From an uncultured Thiothrix sp. (lineage in GTDB: Bacteria; Pseudomonadota; Gammaproteobacteria; Poriferisulfidales; GCA-002705445), in contig CACJPG010000003.1 of NCBI GenBank assembly GCA_902595225.1, positions 1 through 64,000 on the forward strand: a DNA stretch of 64,000 nucleotides, given 5' to 3'. The position numbers and the translations under genes are program-made. Below are positions 7,010 to 15,907 of this stretch, piece after piece (positions within the stretch are counted from its first letter, which is position 1; each line of letters starts with the position of its first letter). The notes below the pieces were generated by a model. That model had not been told where the DNA came from and made no database searches. It saw only the letters and a program-made list of their open reading frames with translations.

Positions 7010-7810
7010 ATGCCAACATTTGTATCAATAAATCCGTTTGTAGAACTTTCAAATTCTATACCAACAATTGCTATTCAAGGTTTTCTACTTGCTATGGCTG
7101 GACTAGTAATTGGTGGAGTTGTATTAGATATAATACACAAAAAAAATGTAAAATACTTTTTTGAAAATGCGAAAAAAGCAAAACAAAAAGCGAAAACTAA
7201 TGTACCCGCTGGAAAGAAAGCAAAAATTATCGTTGAAACAGTTGCTCACGATGTATTAATTTCTGGCGAATTTTGTGGCTGGAAAAGACAAGTCGCCCAT
7301 TTACTAGGAATGTACGGCACAATTATTTTTTGGGTCACCTCAGCAATTCTTGTTTTTAAATACGCAACACCAACCTCAGTTACTCCAGAAATTGTTTCTC
7401 AACTTTGGCATCTAGGGGCAGCGATGACATGCTTAGGTGCATATTGGTTTTGGTTCTTTTTAAGAGTCGACGTAGCTGCAGAAGGACACAAATGGTACCG
7501 CGTAGTCTTTACAGATTTATTTGTTCTATCGCTTGTTATCACTTCAACTTTTGGCTTACTATGGTCTTATTTCCAAGCACAAGGTTCAGCGTTAGGAGTT
7601 TTATTTTTGATTTTATTTATCCTCTCAAATATAGTTTTATATGGAGGAGTTTATTGGTCTAAGTTTGCTCACATGTTTTATAAGCCTGGAGCCGCAATTC
7701 AAAAACATTTGGCTGAAGCCGATGGTTCTAGAGATTCTCTTCCAGAGCCAGCTGATGCACCAAAACAATTTGGCTTGGGGATTAAACGTGAAGCACCAAG
7801 ACATTATTAA
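7010..7810 (+). CDS. aprM: APS reductase membrane subunit AprM
   Basis: This encodes 266 residues with about five to six transmembrane segments (near residues 20-40, 98-118, 130-150, 170-190, 195-215) and a basic cytoplasmic loop rich in KAK. It resembles the heme-type membrane anchors placed upstream of aprBA in sulfur-oxidising bacteria, which are thought to pass electrons from APS reductase to the quinone pool. The start has a strong AGGGGG ribosome site. It is the first gene of the apr operon; aprB follows after 52 nt. Assignment rests mainly on synteny and topology. Confidence 0.85.
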   Translation: MPTFVSINPFVELSNSIPTIAIQGFLLAMAGLVIGGVVLDIIHKKNVKYFFENAKKAKQKAKTNVPAGKKAKIIVETVAHDVLISGEFCGWKRQVAHLLGMYGTIIFWVTSAILVFKYATPTSVTPEIVSQLWHLGAAMTCLGAYWFWFFLRVDVAAEGHKWYRVVFTDLFVLSLVITSTFGLLWSYFQAQGSALGVLFLILFILSNIVLYGGVYWSKFAHMFYKPGAAIQKHLAEADGSRDSLPEPADAPKQFGLGIKREAPRHY

Positions 7811-7862
7811 ATAAGGAAAGAATTTTAATTATTTATTTTTGTAGTAGAAAGGAGAAAAAGTT

Positions 7863-8363
7863 ATGTCAACATTTGTATATATGACCCGATGCGATGGATG
7901 TGGCCACTGCGTAGATATTTGCCCATCCGATATCATGCACATTGACCCAAAAATCAGAAGAGCGGTAAACATTGAACCAAACTTTTGTTGGGAATGTTAT
8001 TCATGTGTGAAAGCTTGCCCACAGAATGCGATTGATGCTCGTGGCTATGCTGACTTTGCGCCTATGGGGCATAAAGTTAGAGTTTTAAGAGAAGAAGAAA
8101 AAGGAACTATCTCATGGAAAATCACTTTCAGAAACGGAACTGAAAAGAATTTCGTTTCACCTATTACTACAAAACCATGGGGCAAACACATTCACAAAGT
8201 TGCGGATGCAGAAGTTCCTGATCAAGCTGCGCATGATTCTCAGCTTCTTTTCAATGAGCCTGACTACTTGAAAATTGGTGACAACAGAGATGCTGCATTA
8301 ATTAATGAAGATGGATTACCATCACGTGCAAAAGATACCTTTAAGCAAGGAGTGTACTACTAA
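7863..8363 (+). CDS. aprB: adenylylsulfate reductase beta subunit
   Basis: This iron-sulfur subunit carries electrons between the FAD of AprA and its membrane acceptor. Two [4Fe-4S] motifs are visible: C10-x2-C13-x2-C16-x3-C20 and C42-x2-C45-x2-C48-x3-C52. A C-terminal tail of about 100 residues wraps AprA in known structures. Its 166 residues are a normal length. AAAGGAG precedes the ATG. Its stop codon overlaps the aprA start by one base (TAATG), so the two subunits are translationally coupled. Confidence 0.97.
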   Translation: MSTFVYMTRCDGCGHCVDICPSDIMHIDPKIRRAVNIEPNFCWECYSCVKACPQNAIDARGYADFAPMGHKVRVLREEEKGTISWKITFRNGTEKNFVSPITTKPWGKHIHKVADAEVPDQAAHDSQLLFNEPDYLKIGDNRDAALINEDGLPSRAKDTFKQGVYY

Positions 8364-10213
8364 TGGCAAATCATAAAACAGTTTACGAAGATTGCGACAT
8401 ACTCATAGTCGGCGGTGGTATGGCGGGTACTGGTGCGACCTTTGAGTCTAGATACTGGGGTCGTGACATGAAAATCCTATGTGTTGAGAAAGCAAATATT
8501 GATAGAAGTGGTGCTGTCGCACAGGGCTTATATGCTATCAACTGTTACATGGGAACCAGATGGAATGAAAACCAACCGGAAGATCACGTTAGGTATGCAA
8601 GAAATGATTTGATGGGTATGGTTCGTGAAGATCTAGCTCTTGATATGGCACGTCATGTTGATTCATGTGTGCATATGTTTGAGGAGTGGGGACTTCCATT
8701 AATGAAAAATAAAGAAGGCCGTTATCAAAGAGAAGGAAAATGGCAGATAATGATCCATGGTGAGAGTTATAAGCCAATCGTAGCGGAGGCTGCAAAAAAA
8801 TCAGCCAGCAAAGTTTATAACAGGGTTATGATTACCCACTTACTTAAAGATGAAAGCAAAGACAACCGTTGTGGTGGTGCTGTAGGCTTTAATATGAGAA
8901 CAGGAGATTTTCATGTATTTCGCGCTAAAGCAACGATCATATGTGCAGGTGGCGCATCTCACATTTTCAAACCAAGAGCAGTTGGTGAAGGAATGGGAAG
9001 AACCTGGTACGCGCCCTGGAGTAATGGATCATGCTATGCATTGCCAATAGCTTTAGGCGCTAAAATGACACAAATGGAAAATAGAATTGTATTATGTCGT
9101 TTTAAAGATGGATATGGTCCTGTTGGAGCATATTTCTTACATCTAAAAACCTATACTCAAAATACTTACGGTGAAGAGTATGAATCTAAGTGGTATGACC
9201 AAACAAAAGAAATGGTTGGGGAGTACATTGATCATCACCCTACACCAACTTGTTTAAGAAATCATGCATTCTTAGAAGAAGTCAAAGCTGGAAGAGGGCC
9301 TATTCATATGGTCACAATGGAAGCATTCCAAGATCCACATCTTGAAGTAATTGGATGGGAAAACTTTTTAGGAATGACTGTTGGGCAAGCTGTAGTATGG
9401 GCTTCACAAGATATTGATCCTAAATATCAAAATCCTGAATTAACCACATCAGAGCCATATGTTATGGGCTCTCATGCTACTTGCTCTGGAGCTTGGGTTA
9501 GTGGGCCATCAGACCTCTCTCCAAAAGAATACTTCTGGGGATATAACAGAATGATGACAGTTGATGGTGTTTTTGGTGCAGGCGATACAGTTGGTGGAAC
9601 AGCTCACAAATTTTCATCAGGGTCATTTACTGAAGGACGACTTGCAGCTAAAGCAGCAGTTCAATACATAAATGACATGGAATCTAAACCAAGTGTTTCT
9701 GAAAAACAGATTAATGATTTTAAAGAAGAAGTTTACAAGCCTTTAGAGAACTTTACTGTTGGTAGAAATGAAATTACCTCAGGAACAGTTTCACCAAGCT
9801 ATTTATTGCCAATCCAAGGGCTACAAAGATTACAAAAAATTATGGATGAATACTGTGGTGGTATTACAGTAGGTTACCAATGTAACGAACATCAATTGAA
9901 AAAAGGTTTGAAGGATTTAGAAATTCTTCAAGAAGATTTAGAAAATGTTGGTGCTGAAGATCTCCATCAATTAATGAGAGCTTGGGAACTTAAACATCGA
10001 GCACTTGTTTCGCAATGTGTTACAGAGCACACTCTTTTTAGAGAAGAAACTAGATGGCCTGGTTATTACTATAGATCAGACTTTAAAAAGCTTGATGACG
10101 ATAACTGGCATTGTTTAACACTTTCAAGAAGAGATCCAGAGACTGGTAAATTTACAATGGAAAAAGCGCCGCTCTATCATATTGTTGATGAGGAGCAAAA
10201 AAAGGCTGGTTAA
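8363..10213 (+). CDS. aprA: adenylylsulfate reductase alpha subunit
   Basis: This FAD-containing catalytic subunit interconverts APS and sulfite plus AMP. In sulfur oxidisers it runs from sulfite to APS. Its 616 residues include the N-terminal FAD site DILIVGGGMAGTGA (about 12-25), the fumarate reductase-like flavoprotein core, and a GAGDTVGGTAHKFSSGSFTEGR FAD-binding region near residue 410. The downstream partner enzyme (ATP sulfurylase) is not in this window. With aprM and aprB it forms the operon core. Confidence 0.98.
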   Translation: MANHKTVYEDCDILIVGGGMAGTGATFESRYWGRDMKILCVEKANIDRSGAVAQGLYAINCYMGTRWNENQPEDHVRYARNDLMGMVREDLALDMARHVDSCVHMFEEWGLPLMKNKEGRYQREGKWQIMIHGESYKPIVAEAAKKSASKVYNRVMITHLLKDESKDNRCGGAVGFNMRTGDFHVFRAKATIICAGGASHIFKPRAVGEGMGRTWYAPWSNGSCYALPIALGAKMTQMENRIVLCRFKDGYGPVGAYFLHLKTYTQNTYGEEYESKWYDQTKEMVGEYIDHHPTPTCLRNHAFLEEVKAGRGPIHMVTMEAFQDPHLEVIGWENFLGMTVGQAVVWASQDIDPKYQNPELTTSEPYVMGSHATCSGAWVSGPSDLSPKEYFWGYNRMMTVDGVFGAGDTVGGTAHKFSSGSFTEGRLAAKAAVQYINDMESKPSVSEKQINDFKEEVYKPLENFTVGRNEITSGTVSPSYLLPIQGLQRLQKIMDEYCGGITVGYQCNEHQLKKGLKDLEILQEDLENVGAEDLHQLMRAWELKHRALVSQCVTEHTLFREETRWPGYYYRSDFKKLDDDNWHCLTLSRRDPETGKFTMEKAPLYHIVDEEQKKAG

Positions 10214-10564
10214 ATGGAGTTTCTAGAAAAATCTGATACAGATATTTTTGAGATTGCCAATCCTCTCTGGTTAGACTTAGTAAAAGCTTCCAATAAAAAT
10301 GATTATGGGGGCTTTACTAAGAACTTTTCTGAAACCTTTCTAATGGGAGCTAACGAAGTCGAAATTGGAAAGCAATGGGCCAATAATAAGCTATTATCGA
10401 CGTTAAAAGAGGAAGCTAACCCTATGGGCTGCCTGAGGCGAGATGATCACATCACTGTTATCTATAAACAAAAAAGTACAGAGTTCTCTGGTGACTATCT
10501 TGGAAGACTTGTTTTAGGTCTGGAGCATGAAGTTGTAAAAATTTTTGGTGCTACGATCTTCTAA
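10214..10564 (+). CDS. small unknown protein of the apr operon
   Basis: This encodes 116 residues and starts directly after the aprA stop codon with no gap, so it is almost certainly co-transcribed and co-translated. The sequence is soluble, with no signal peptide or membrane helix. It has an acidic N-terminus and a conserved-looking middle containing NPMGCLRRDDH with a single Cys. I do not recognise the family. Its position suggests a role in assembly, stability or electron delivery of APS reductase, which is inference from location. Confidence 0.75.
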   Translation: MEFLEKSDTDIFEIANPLWLDLVKASNKNDYGGFTKNFSETFLMGANEVEIGKQWANNKLLSTLKEEANPMGCLRRDDHITVIYKQKSTEFSGDYLGRLVLGLEHEVVKIFGATIF

Positions 10565-10682
10565 ATGTCGAAATTTACAAGTACTTTATAGTTTTAAGTT
10601 ATTAATTTAACTGCTTTTTTATTGTTATTTAAAGTATATATAATAAACAACTTGCTTAAACAATTTAGGTGAGATAATTTTA

Positions 10683-11519
10683 TTGTACAAACAACAAATA
10701 AGAAAAATGGACGCTACCTCTTTTAAATCTGAAACCTATATCATTGAAGAAGAACCTTTTTATTATCCTGTTCGAGACGAAATAGAAGTTTTCGAGAGTG
10801 CATATAAAAATCAATTGCCAGTTTTATTAAAAGGCCCAACAGGGTGTGGCAAGACAAGATTTATGGAACACATGAGCTGGCGATTAAAAAGACCTTTAAT
10901 TACTGTTTCTTGCCATGATGATTTAACAGCATCTGATTTAGTGGGAAGATATTTAATCCAAGGAACTGATACAGTTTGGATTGACGGTCCTTTAGCCAGA
11001 GCTGTAAGAGTAGGCGCAATATGTTACCTAGATGAAATAGTTGAGGCGAGAAAAGATACAACAGTTGTTATTCATCCTTTGTGCGATGACAGAAGGGTTC
11101 TTCCAATTGAGAAAGTTGGGGAAGTTTTAGAAGCAACACCAGATTTTTGTATGGCAATTTCTTACAACCCTGGATACCAGAGTATTCTTAAAGACCTTAA
11201 ACAAAGTACTAGACAAAGATTTGTTGCTCTTGAGTTCGACTACCCTGAAGCAAAAATTGAACAATCGATAATTGAAAGTGAAACTGGTGCAGATAAAGAA
11301 TTAAGTACTGCTCTTGTTAAATTTGCACACATGACAAGAAATTTAAAAGGTAATGGATTAGATGAAGGTGCAAGCACAAGACTTTTAGTTCATGCTGCGA
11401 AATTAATTGTTTCCGGCGTTAATCCTACGACTGCTTGCAGGTGTTCTATTTCTGAAGCGATCACTGATGATCCAGATATGTTGAAAGCTGTTAACGAACT
11501 TAGTTCAGCTTTGTTTTAG
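10683..11519 (+). CDS. cbbQ: CbbQ/NorQ-type MoxR AAA+ ATPase
   Basis: This encodes 278 residues from TTG 10683; an in-frame ATG at 10707 would give a more typical N-terminus. Walker A GPTGCGKT (about 51-58), Walker B ICYLDEI (about 113-119) and the family signature [13 protein letters not shown] are present. Such ATPases work with a von Willebrand factor A protein (CbbO/NorD) to remodel and activate a metalloenzyme, classically RuBisCO. No CbbO-like gene follows. It lies 118 nt after the apr cluster on the same strand. The target could be RuBisCO encoded elsewhere or another enzyme. Confidence 0.9.
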   Translation: MYKQQIRKMDATSFKSETYIIEEEPFYYPVRDEIEVFESAYKNQLPVLLKGPTGCGKTRFMEHMSWRLKRPLITVSCHDDLTASDLVGRYLIQGTDTVWIDGPLARAVRVGAICYLDEIVEARKDTTVVIHPLCDDRRVLPIEKVGEVLEATPDFCMAISYNPGYQSILKDLKQSTRQRFVALEFDYPEAKIEQSIIESETGADKELSTALVKFAHMTRNLKGNGLDEGASTRLLVHAAKLIVSGVNPTTACRCSISEAITDDPDMLKAVNELSSALF

Positions 11520-11525
11520 AAAGAT

Positions 11526-11576
11526 TGAGATGTTATTTCGATAAAGGAGCGAACTTGACCAAAGAATAACATCTCA
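11526..11576 (+). terminator. long hairpin after cbbQ
   Basis: A perfect 12-bp inverted repeat, TGAGATGTTATT (11526-11537)/AATAACATCTCA (11565-11576), has a 27-nt loop. It is well placed to end or stabilise the cbbQ transcript. No T run follows on the plus strand, so intrinsic termination is uncertain. The loop contains AAAGGAG followed by a four-codon TTG reading frame, which I treat as chance. Confidence 0.5.
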
Positions 11577-11605
11577 CCTTTACTCTACAAACAACCTAGT
11601 AGAGA

Positions 11606-11782
11606 TTAAACAGCTTTAGAATAAGCAGAACCTCTGTAATTCATTTGAGCATTTTGCCCAGCAGTTCTTGCAGAATTAGTTTGCTTAAATGAAACACCTC
11701 TGTAAGTACGGCTAGAATTACTTTGATTGTTTTGTTGTGATTTTGCGTCGTGTTGAACGCCTCTATATATTTGATTTTGCAT
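11606..11782 (-). CDS. 58-residue YRG-repeat protein, DUF4278-like
   Basis: A short frame with a good ribosome site (GAGG six bases before ATG) encodes 58 residues. It contains three YRG motifs at residues 6-8, 27-29 and 49-51, each followed by Val or Ser and a polar residue. They are separated by Asn/Gln/Ser-rich linkers. The YRG-V-x-Y/F pattern is the hallmark of the small DUF4278 proteins of unknown function. There is no signal peptide or membrane segment. Its location between the apr/cbbQ cluster and a sigma-54 gene gives no clear functional hint. Confidence 0.65.
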   Translation of the reverse strand: MQNQIYRGVQHDAKSQQNNQSNSSRTYRGVSFKQTNSARTAGQNAQMNYRGSAYSKAV

Positions 11783-11920
11783 AACTACCTCACTAGTATT
11801 TAAATCAATTTATATAGTGAACTTGTTACGCAGGTTCTTGCGTGGTATAACCAGAATTTAAATATAGCATTTTTAAGAAAATAATCAAGCGTTTAACATA
11901 AAATTTATACCATTAAATAT

Positions 11921-11936
11921 TGGCACAAATTGTGCA
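11921..11936 (+). promoter_or_regulatory. sigma-54-like promoter
   Basis: TTGGCACA, four bases, then GTGCA keeps the diagnostic GG (11922-11923) and GC (11934-11935) ten bases apart. It matches TGGCAC fully at -24 and three of four bases at -12. The predicted start near 11946 leaves about 23 nt with a GAGG ribosome site before the TTG at 11969. This geometry matches the sigma-54 promoter at 643. Confidence 0.6.
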
Positions 11937-11968
11937 TAAAAACTTATAATCATAGAAAGAGGTAAGAT

Positions 11969-12523
11969 TTGGTTTCTACATTTAAACTTAAAAATATTTT
12001 TGACGATGATTTTTGCACTGCAATGTCAAAAAAATATGGTTTTTTAAATATTGATAACAATGAGATTCGAGAAAATTTAGAAAATACTTTTAAAGACTTC
12101 ATAATACTCATATTAAGTGAGAACAATGCCTATACTCTTGAGGAGAGGAATAAGTTATATCAGGAGGCCATTTATAGTCTAGAACACACAAGTAAGCTAC
12201 TTAAGGGTATGCCACATCCAGCAAGCTCAATGAGCTATAAGCTAACAAAGATGTCGGAGACACTCAAGAAGGTGACTATTGGTAATAAGAAAGGAAAAAC
12301 AAAAGCTAATCGATTTATAGAGAAAAATTTAGTGAGGAAGTTTATAGTCTTCTGGGATGTATTTTCTGAGAAGAAATTCTTATCCCAACAACAAGAACTT
12401 AATTATGATACTTGTGATTGTTTTCTAGAGTGTGCGAAAAAAATATCAGAATCCTATCCAGAAATAGAGTGGTTTAAAGATTGTGAGATTGATTTCACCC
12501 ACAGCCTTTTTGAAAATATTTAG
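11969..12523 (+). CDS. unknown soluble protein behind a sigma-54-like promoter
   Basis: This encodes 184 residues from a TTG start with GAGG at 11959-11962. There is no signal peptide or membrane segment. The sequence is mainly helical and charged, with a basic KKGKTKANRF segment near residue 110. Three cysteines near residues 150-164 include a CDCFLEC cluster. No family is recognised. The gene is monocistronic and its last 4 bp overlap the end of the convergent FKBP gene. Confidence 0.65.
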   Translation: MVSTFKLKNIFDDDFCTAMSKKYGFLNIDNNEIRENLENTFKDFIILILSENNAYTLEERNKLYQEAIYSLEHTSKLLKGMPHPASSMSYKLTKMSETLKKVTIGNKKGKTKANRFIEKNLVRKFIVFWDVFSEKKFLSQQQELNYDTCDCFLECAKKISESYPEIEWFKDCEIDFTHSLFENI

Positions 12524-12993
12524 TTTTCAGTTACCTCATTTAATGCGTCGATTTCGATTTTTGTAGCATCTCTAACATTTATGATTTTTACATTAAATTT
12601 TATCTTTAAATTACATAATGGATGATTGCCATCCAACACTATTTTTTCTTCAGTTAGTTGAGTTACTCTGAAAGGCTTCACATCGCCTGCTTCGTTTTGA
12701 AACTCAACAATCTTACCAAGTTCTCGATATTCTTCGGGAACATTTTTAATTTGATCCTCGAATATTAGGTCCTCATCTTCCTTACCAAAAACTTCTCCAG
12801 GTTCAAAGGTAACACTAATTTCATCATCAACTTTTTTGTTCTCCAATGCATCTTCAAGTTTTGGCCATAAACCCATTTTGACTCCATGTACATAGTTCAC
12901 TGGAAGCTCTACTTGCTCAATTACTTCATTATTATCATTCGTTATTGAGTAAGTAAATTCTACATATTTATTTTTTTTAATATATTCGTCCAT
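12520..12993 (-). CDS. SlyD-type FKBP peptidyl-prolyl isomerase
   Basis: This encodes 157 residues. The FKBP domain core begins near residue 8 (YVEFTYSITNDNNEVIE), an insert-in-flap chaperone region occupies about residues 70-120, and the SlyD signature LDGNHPLCNLKIKFNVKIINVRDAT closes the domain. It lacks the His-rich metal-binding tail of E. coli SlyD. The likely role is cytoplasmic prolyl isomerisation and chaperone activity. It is 5 nt downstream of the chromate transporter on the same strand, so the two are probably co-transcribed. Confidence 0.88.
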   Translation of the reverse strand: MDEYIKKNKYVEFTYSITNDNNEVIEQVELPVNYVHGVKMGLWPKLEDALENKKVDDEISVTFEPGEVFGKEDEDLIFEDQIKNVPEEYRELGKIVEFQNEAGDVKPFRVTQLTEEKIVLDGNHPLCNLKIKFNVKIINVRDATKIEIDALNEVTEN

Positions 12994-12998
12994 TCTAG

Positions 12999-14261
12999 TT
13001 AGAAGTAAAATTTCATCATTGCTCCTGTCATAGCTAATGTCAAAAGTAATGGTAATATACCGACTTTTGCCTTAGTTAGAGCAAGAAAACTAAGGATTAT
13101 TAAAATAAAAAGATGAATATCAAAGTACTCAGTTCCTCCATTATCAATCCATAACGAATTATAAGCAAGAATAAAGCCTAAATTTGCAATTAGTCCAACC
13201 ACTGCTGATGTAATAAAGCTTAATGGTGTATCTAAACTTTTGTTTTTTTTACTTGATTCAATTAGTGGTGCTCCAATAAAAATAAATGCAAAGGATGGAA
13301 GAAATGTAAAGAAAGTTGCAATTGCTGCACAGATAATAGCTCCTAAAAGAGGTGATCCTAGACCTAAAATGTCATTATACCAGCCAACAATAAAACCAAC
13401 ATAAGTTACTATCATAATTAGTGGGCCTGGAGTAGACTCGCCAAGCGCTAAACCATCTATCATCTGTTGAGACGTTAGCCAGCCATGATTCTCAATAATA
13501 TTTTGAAATACATAAGGTAGCAAAGCATATGCGCCACCAAATGTTACAAGAGCAGCTTTACTAAAAAAAAGAGATAGGTTTGATAGGATATCTTCACGTG
13601 ATAAAAGGATGAGCGTAAACCCTAATGACCATAAAATCACTGCAATTAAAAAGGTCTTTATAGATTTTTTATAAATTTCATTTGAAGGTTTATAACTATT
13701 TTGGCTTATATTCTTATTACCATTTTTCTTGAAGTAAAAAAAAAGTCCAACGATTGCTGCAGAAATAATAATTAAAGGGAAATTTACATCTAAAACATTA
13801 ATTGCTGCAAAAGCAAGAATTGCTGTCAACCAATAATAATATTTATTTAATACTTTCCTAGCTATTTTAATTGTTGCCGAAAAAATTATAGCTATAACTC
13901 CAGCTTTTACACCATATAATATTCCTTCCCCCCAAGGGCTATTAGAGAAATTTACATAAATATATGTCAAAACAATTAATATAAAAAAAGAAGGTATGAT
14001 AAAAAGTATTCCTGCTGTAAAACCTCCGATTCTTCCATGCATCAACCATCCCAAATAAGTTGCTAGTTGCTGTGCCTCCGGCCCTGGCAGAAGCATAGTA
14101 AAATTTAACGCATGAAAGAAGCTTTTATCGTCAATCCATTTCTTTCTCTCAACAACTTCTTCATGCATCATGCTGATCTGAGAGGCGGGGCCTCCAAAAC
14201 TTATAAATCCAAGTTTTAACCAGTATAGTGCAGCTTCCTTGAATGGGACTTTATTTTTCAT
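12999..14261 (-). CDS. chrA: chromate transporter, long-chain ChrA type
   Basis: This encodes 420 residues of an inner-membrane protein with about ten to twelve helices and two homologous CHR halves. The first carries FGGPASQISMMHEE and MLLPGPEAQQ; the second carries FGGAYALLPYV and LGESTPGPLIM. Family members export chromate, and some may carry other oxyanions such as sulfate, which would be relevant in a sulfur oxidiser. It is first in a two-gene unit with the FKBP gene. Confidence 0.93.
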   Translation of the reverse strand: MKNKVPFKEAALYWLKLGFISFGGPASQISMMHEEVVERKKWIDDKSFFHALNFTMLLPGPEAQQLATYLGWLMHGRIGGFTAGILFIIPSFFILIVLTYIYVNFSNSPWGEGILYGVKAGVIAIIFSATIKIARKVLNKYYYWLTAILAFAAINVLDVNFPLIIISAAIVGLFFYFKKNGNKNISQNSYKPSNEIYKKSIKTFLIAVILWSLGFTLILLSREDILSNLSLFFSKAALVTFGGAYALLPYVFQNIIENHGWLTSQQMIDGLALGESTPGPLIMIVTYVGFIVGWYNDILGLGSPLLGAIICAAIATFFTFLPSFAFIFIGAPLIESSKKNKSLDTPLSFITSAVVGLIANLGFILAYNSLWIDNGGTEYFDIHLFILIILSFLALTKAKVGILPLLLTLAMTGAMMKFYF

Positions 14262-14283
14262 GAATTGTTTTTACTATTAGATT

Positions 14284-14514
14284 TTATTTTTCCCATTCTT
14301 TTAGGATGGGAGCATCTCTTTTTTCTAGTATAAGCATTTCTGCTTCTAGCATGTCTTGAGCAAAAACTACTTTATAAGCATCTGGATTATTTGGAGAATG
14401 TTTTTTTCTCAAATCTTTTGCAAGAGATCTGGCCTCTTTATATGTTTCAAAGGTATCTATATGATCTACTGATCTGAACTTATTATCCTGATATTTAAAT
14501 ACAAAGTAAGGCAT
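14284..14514 (-). CDS. small conserved hypothetical protein
   Basis: This encodes 76 residues from the Met at 14514; an upstream Met at 14532 would add six residues lying in the divergent promoter zone. The sequence is compact, starting MPYFVFKY, with YKEARSLAKDLRKK, YKVVFAQDMLEAEMLILEKR and an acidic end. It resembles short proteobacterial proteins of unknown function that share the 'VFA...EAE..L..KR' pattern. It is divergent from rpiA and 22 nt upstream of chrA on the same strand. Confidence 0.7.
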   Translation of the reverse strand: MPYFVFKYQDNKFRSVDHIDTFETYKEARSLAKDLRKKHSPNNPDAYKVVFAQDMLEAEMLILEKRDAPILKEWEK

Positions 14515-14557
14515 ATATGAATTATAATACATATAACAAGTATATGGTTAAATATAA

Positions 14558-15220
14558 ATGAATAATTCTGATTCAAAGAAACAAGCTGTTGCTAGGGCTG
14601 CAATTGATTTTGTTGAGTATGATGACGTAATTGGTATTGGAACGGGCTCTACCGTAGATTTTTTTATAGATTTTCTTAAGCCACTTAAAAATAAAATTTC
14701 AGGTGCTGTGGCAAGTTCTTTATCAACTCAACAAAAACTCGAGGCTCATGGTATTAGGGTATTAGATCTAAATGATGTTAGCGATATTCCAATTTATATT
14801 GATGGCGCAGATGAAGTAAATAATAATTTACAACTAATAAAAGGTGGTGGCGGAGCACTCACAAGGGAAAAAATCATTGCAGGGGCATCAAAGAAATTTT
14901 TGTGCATAGTCGATGACTCTAAGATTGTAGATATTCTTGGAAAATTCCCACTTCCGATTGAAGTTTTGCCAATGGCAAGGTCATATGTCGCACGGGAAAT
15001 TATAAAATATAAGGGTATGCCAGTTTGGAGAGAAGGCTTTATTACTGATAATTCAAACATAATTCTTGATGTTAATCATTTAGAAATTATGGAGCCAATT
15101 ACTCTTGAGAAAGAATTGAATCAAATACCTGGCGTAGTTACCGTTGGTTTATTTGCTGAAAGGGAAGCAGATAAAGTATTAGTTAGTAGCGACAATGGTG
15201 TAATTGAACTTAATAAATAA
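14558..15220 (+). CDS. rpiA: ribose-5-phosphate isomerase A
   Basis: This interconverts ribose 5-phosphate and ribulose 5-phosphate in the pentose phosphate and Calvin pathways. Its 220 residues carry the family motifs [13 protein letters not shown] (phosphate loop, near residue 26), DGADEVN (about 83-89, catalytic Asp) and [12 protein letters not shown] (about 94-105, catalytic Glu region). The gene stands alone and converges on the rluB-like gene, with no gap between stop codons. Confidence 0.97.
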   Translation: MNNSDSKKQAVARAAIDFVEYDDVIGIGTGSTVDFFIDFLKPLKNKISGAVASSLSTQQKLEAHGIRVLDLNDVSDIPIYIDGADEVNNNLQLIKGGGGALTREKIIAGASKKFLCIVDDSKIVDILGKFPLPIEVLPMARSYVAREIIKYKGMPVWREGFITDNSNIILDVNHLEIMEPITLEKELNQIPGVVTVGLFAEREADKVLVSSDNGVIELNK

Positions 15221-15907
15221 TTAAATATTTTTACTCTTAACTTTTTTAAATTCACCAGACCGCATTTTATTAATAGAGTACTCACCGTAATTTGTCCTAA
15301 TTATTCGATTTACAACAAGATTAAAATTCTCGAAAATTTTCCTAATTTCCCTATTTTTTCCTTCACTAAGGTAAATTCGAAACCAATTATTTGTTTTAAG
15401 CCTTTTTGTCAAAACTATTTTATCAACATTATAAGTTATTCCTCTGATTTTAACTCCATCTTGGATTTTTTTTAGATACGATTCTTTAAAATCACCAAAT
15501 ACTTTTACATCATATATTCTTTTAATTTTATTTTTGGGAAGCTCATAATATCTTGCAATTTCACCATTATTCGTAAAAAGAAGCAAACCCTCTGTATTAA
15601 AATCAAGACGCCCTATAGAAAGTAAATTTTGTTTATTTGCAGGAAGCAAATCGTAAACGGTTTTTCTATTGTTTTGGCCAACTTTTGAAGTTATATACCC
15701 TCTGGGTTTATTAAGGGCATAAACTTCAATTTTCTCTTGTATTTGTATTTTTTTTTTACCAATAAAAACCTCATCTTCGCCACGCACTTTGTACGAAAAA
15801 TCCTCACAAATTTCCTGATTTATTTTTACTTTTTTTGAGCTAATGAGTTGCTCTGCTTCTCGCCTAGAGCAAAATCCTGAATGGGCTATAAATTTAGATA
15901 ATCTCAT
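15221..15907 (-). CDS. rluB: RluB-type 23S rRNA pseudouridine synthase
   Basis: This encodes 228 residues: an N-terminal S4 RNA-binding domain (MRLSKFIAHSGFCSRREAEQLI) followed by the RsuA/RluB catalytic domain. The domain has NKPRGY and GRLDFNTEGLLLFTN, whose Asp is catalytic. The short tail and GKNREIRKIFE motif fit the RluB/RluE/RluF branch. RluB (U2605 of 23S rRNA) is the likeliest member, but the target position cannot be fixed from the sequence. Its start overlaps the upstream aldo-keto reductase stop by one base. Confidence 0.85.
   Translation of the reverse strand: MRLSKFIAHSGFCSRREAEQLISSKKVKINQEICEDFSYKVRGEDEVFIGKKKIQIQEKIEVYALNKPRGYITSKVGQNNRKTVYDLLPANKQNLLSIGRLDFNTEGLLLFTNNGEIARYYELPKNKIKRIYDVKVFGDFKESYLKKIQDGVKIRGITYNVDKIVLTKRLKTNNWFRIYLSEGKNREIRKIFENFNLVVNRIIRTNYGEYSINKMRSGEFKKVKSKNI

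Noticed and set aside
11552..11569. AAAGGAG followed by a short TTG frame in the hairpin loop
   Set aside because: It encodes only four residues before a stop, with no sign of a leader peptide function.
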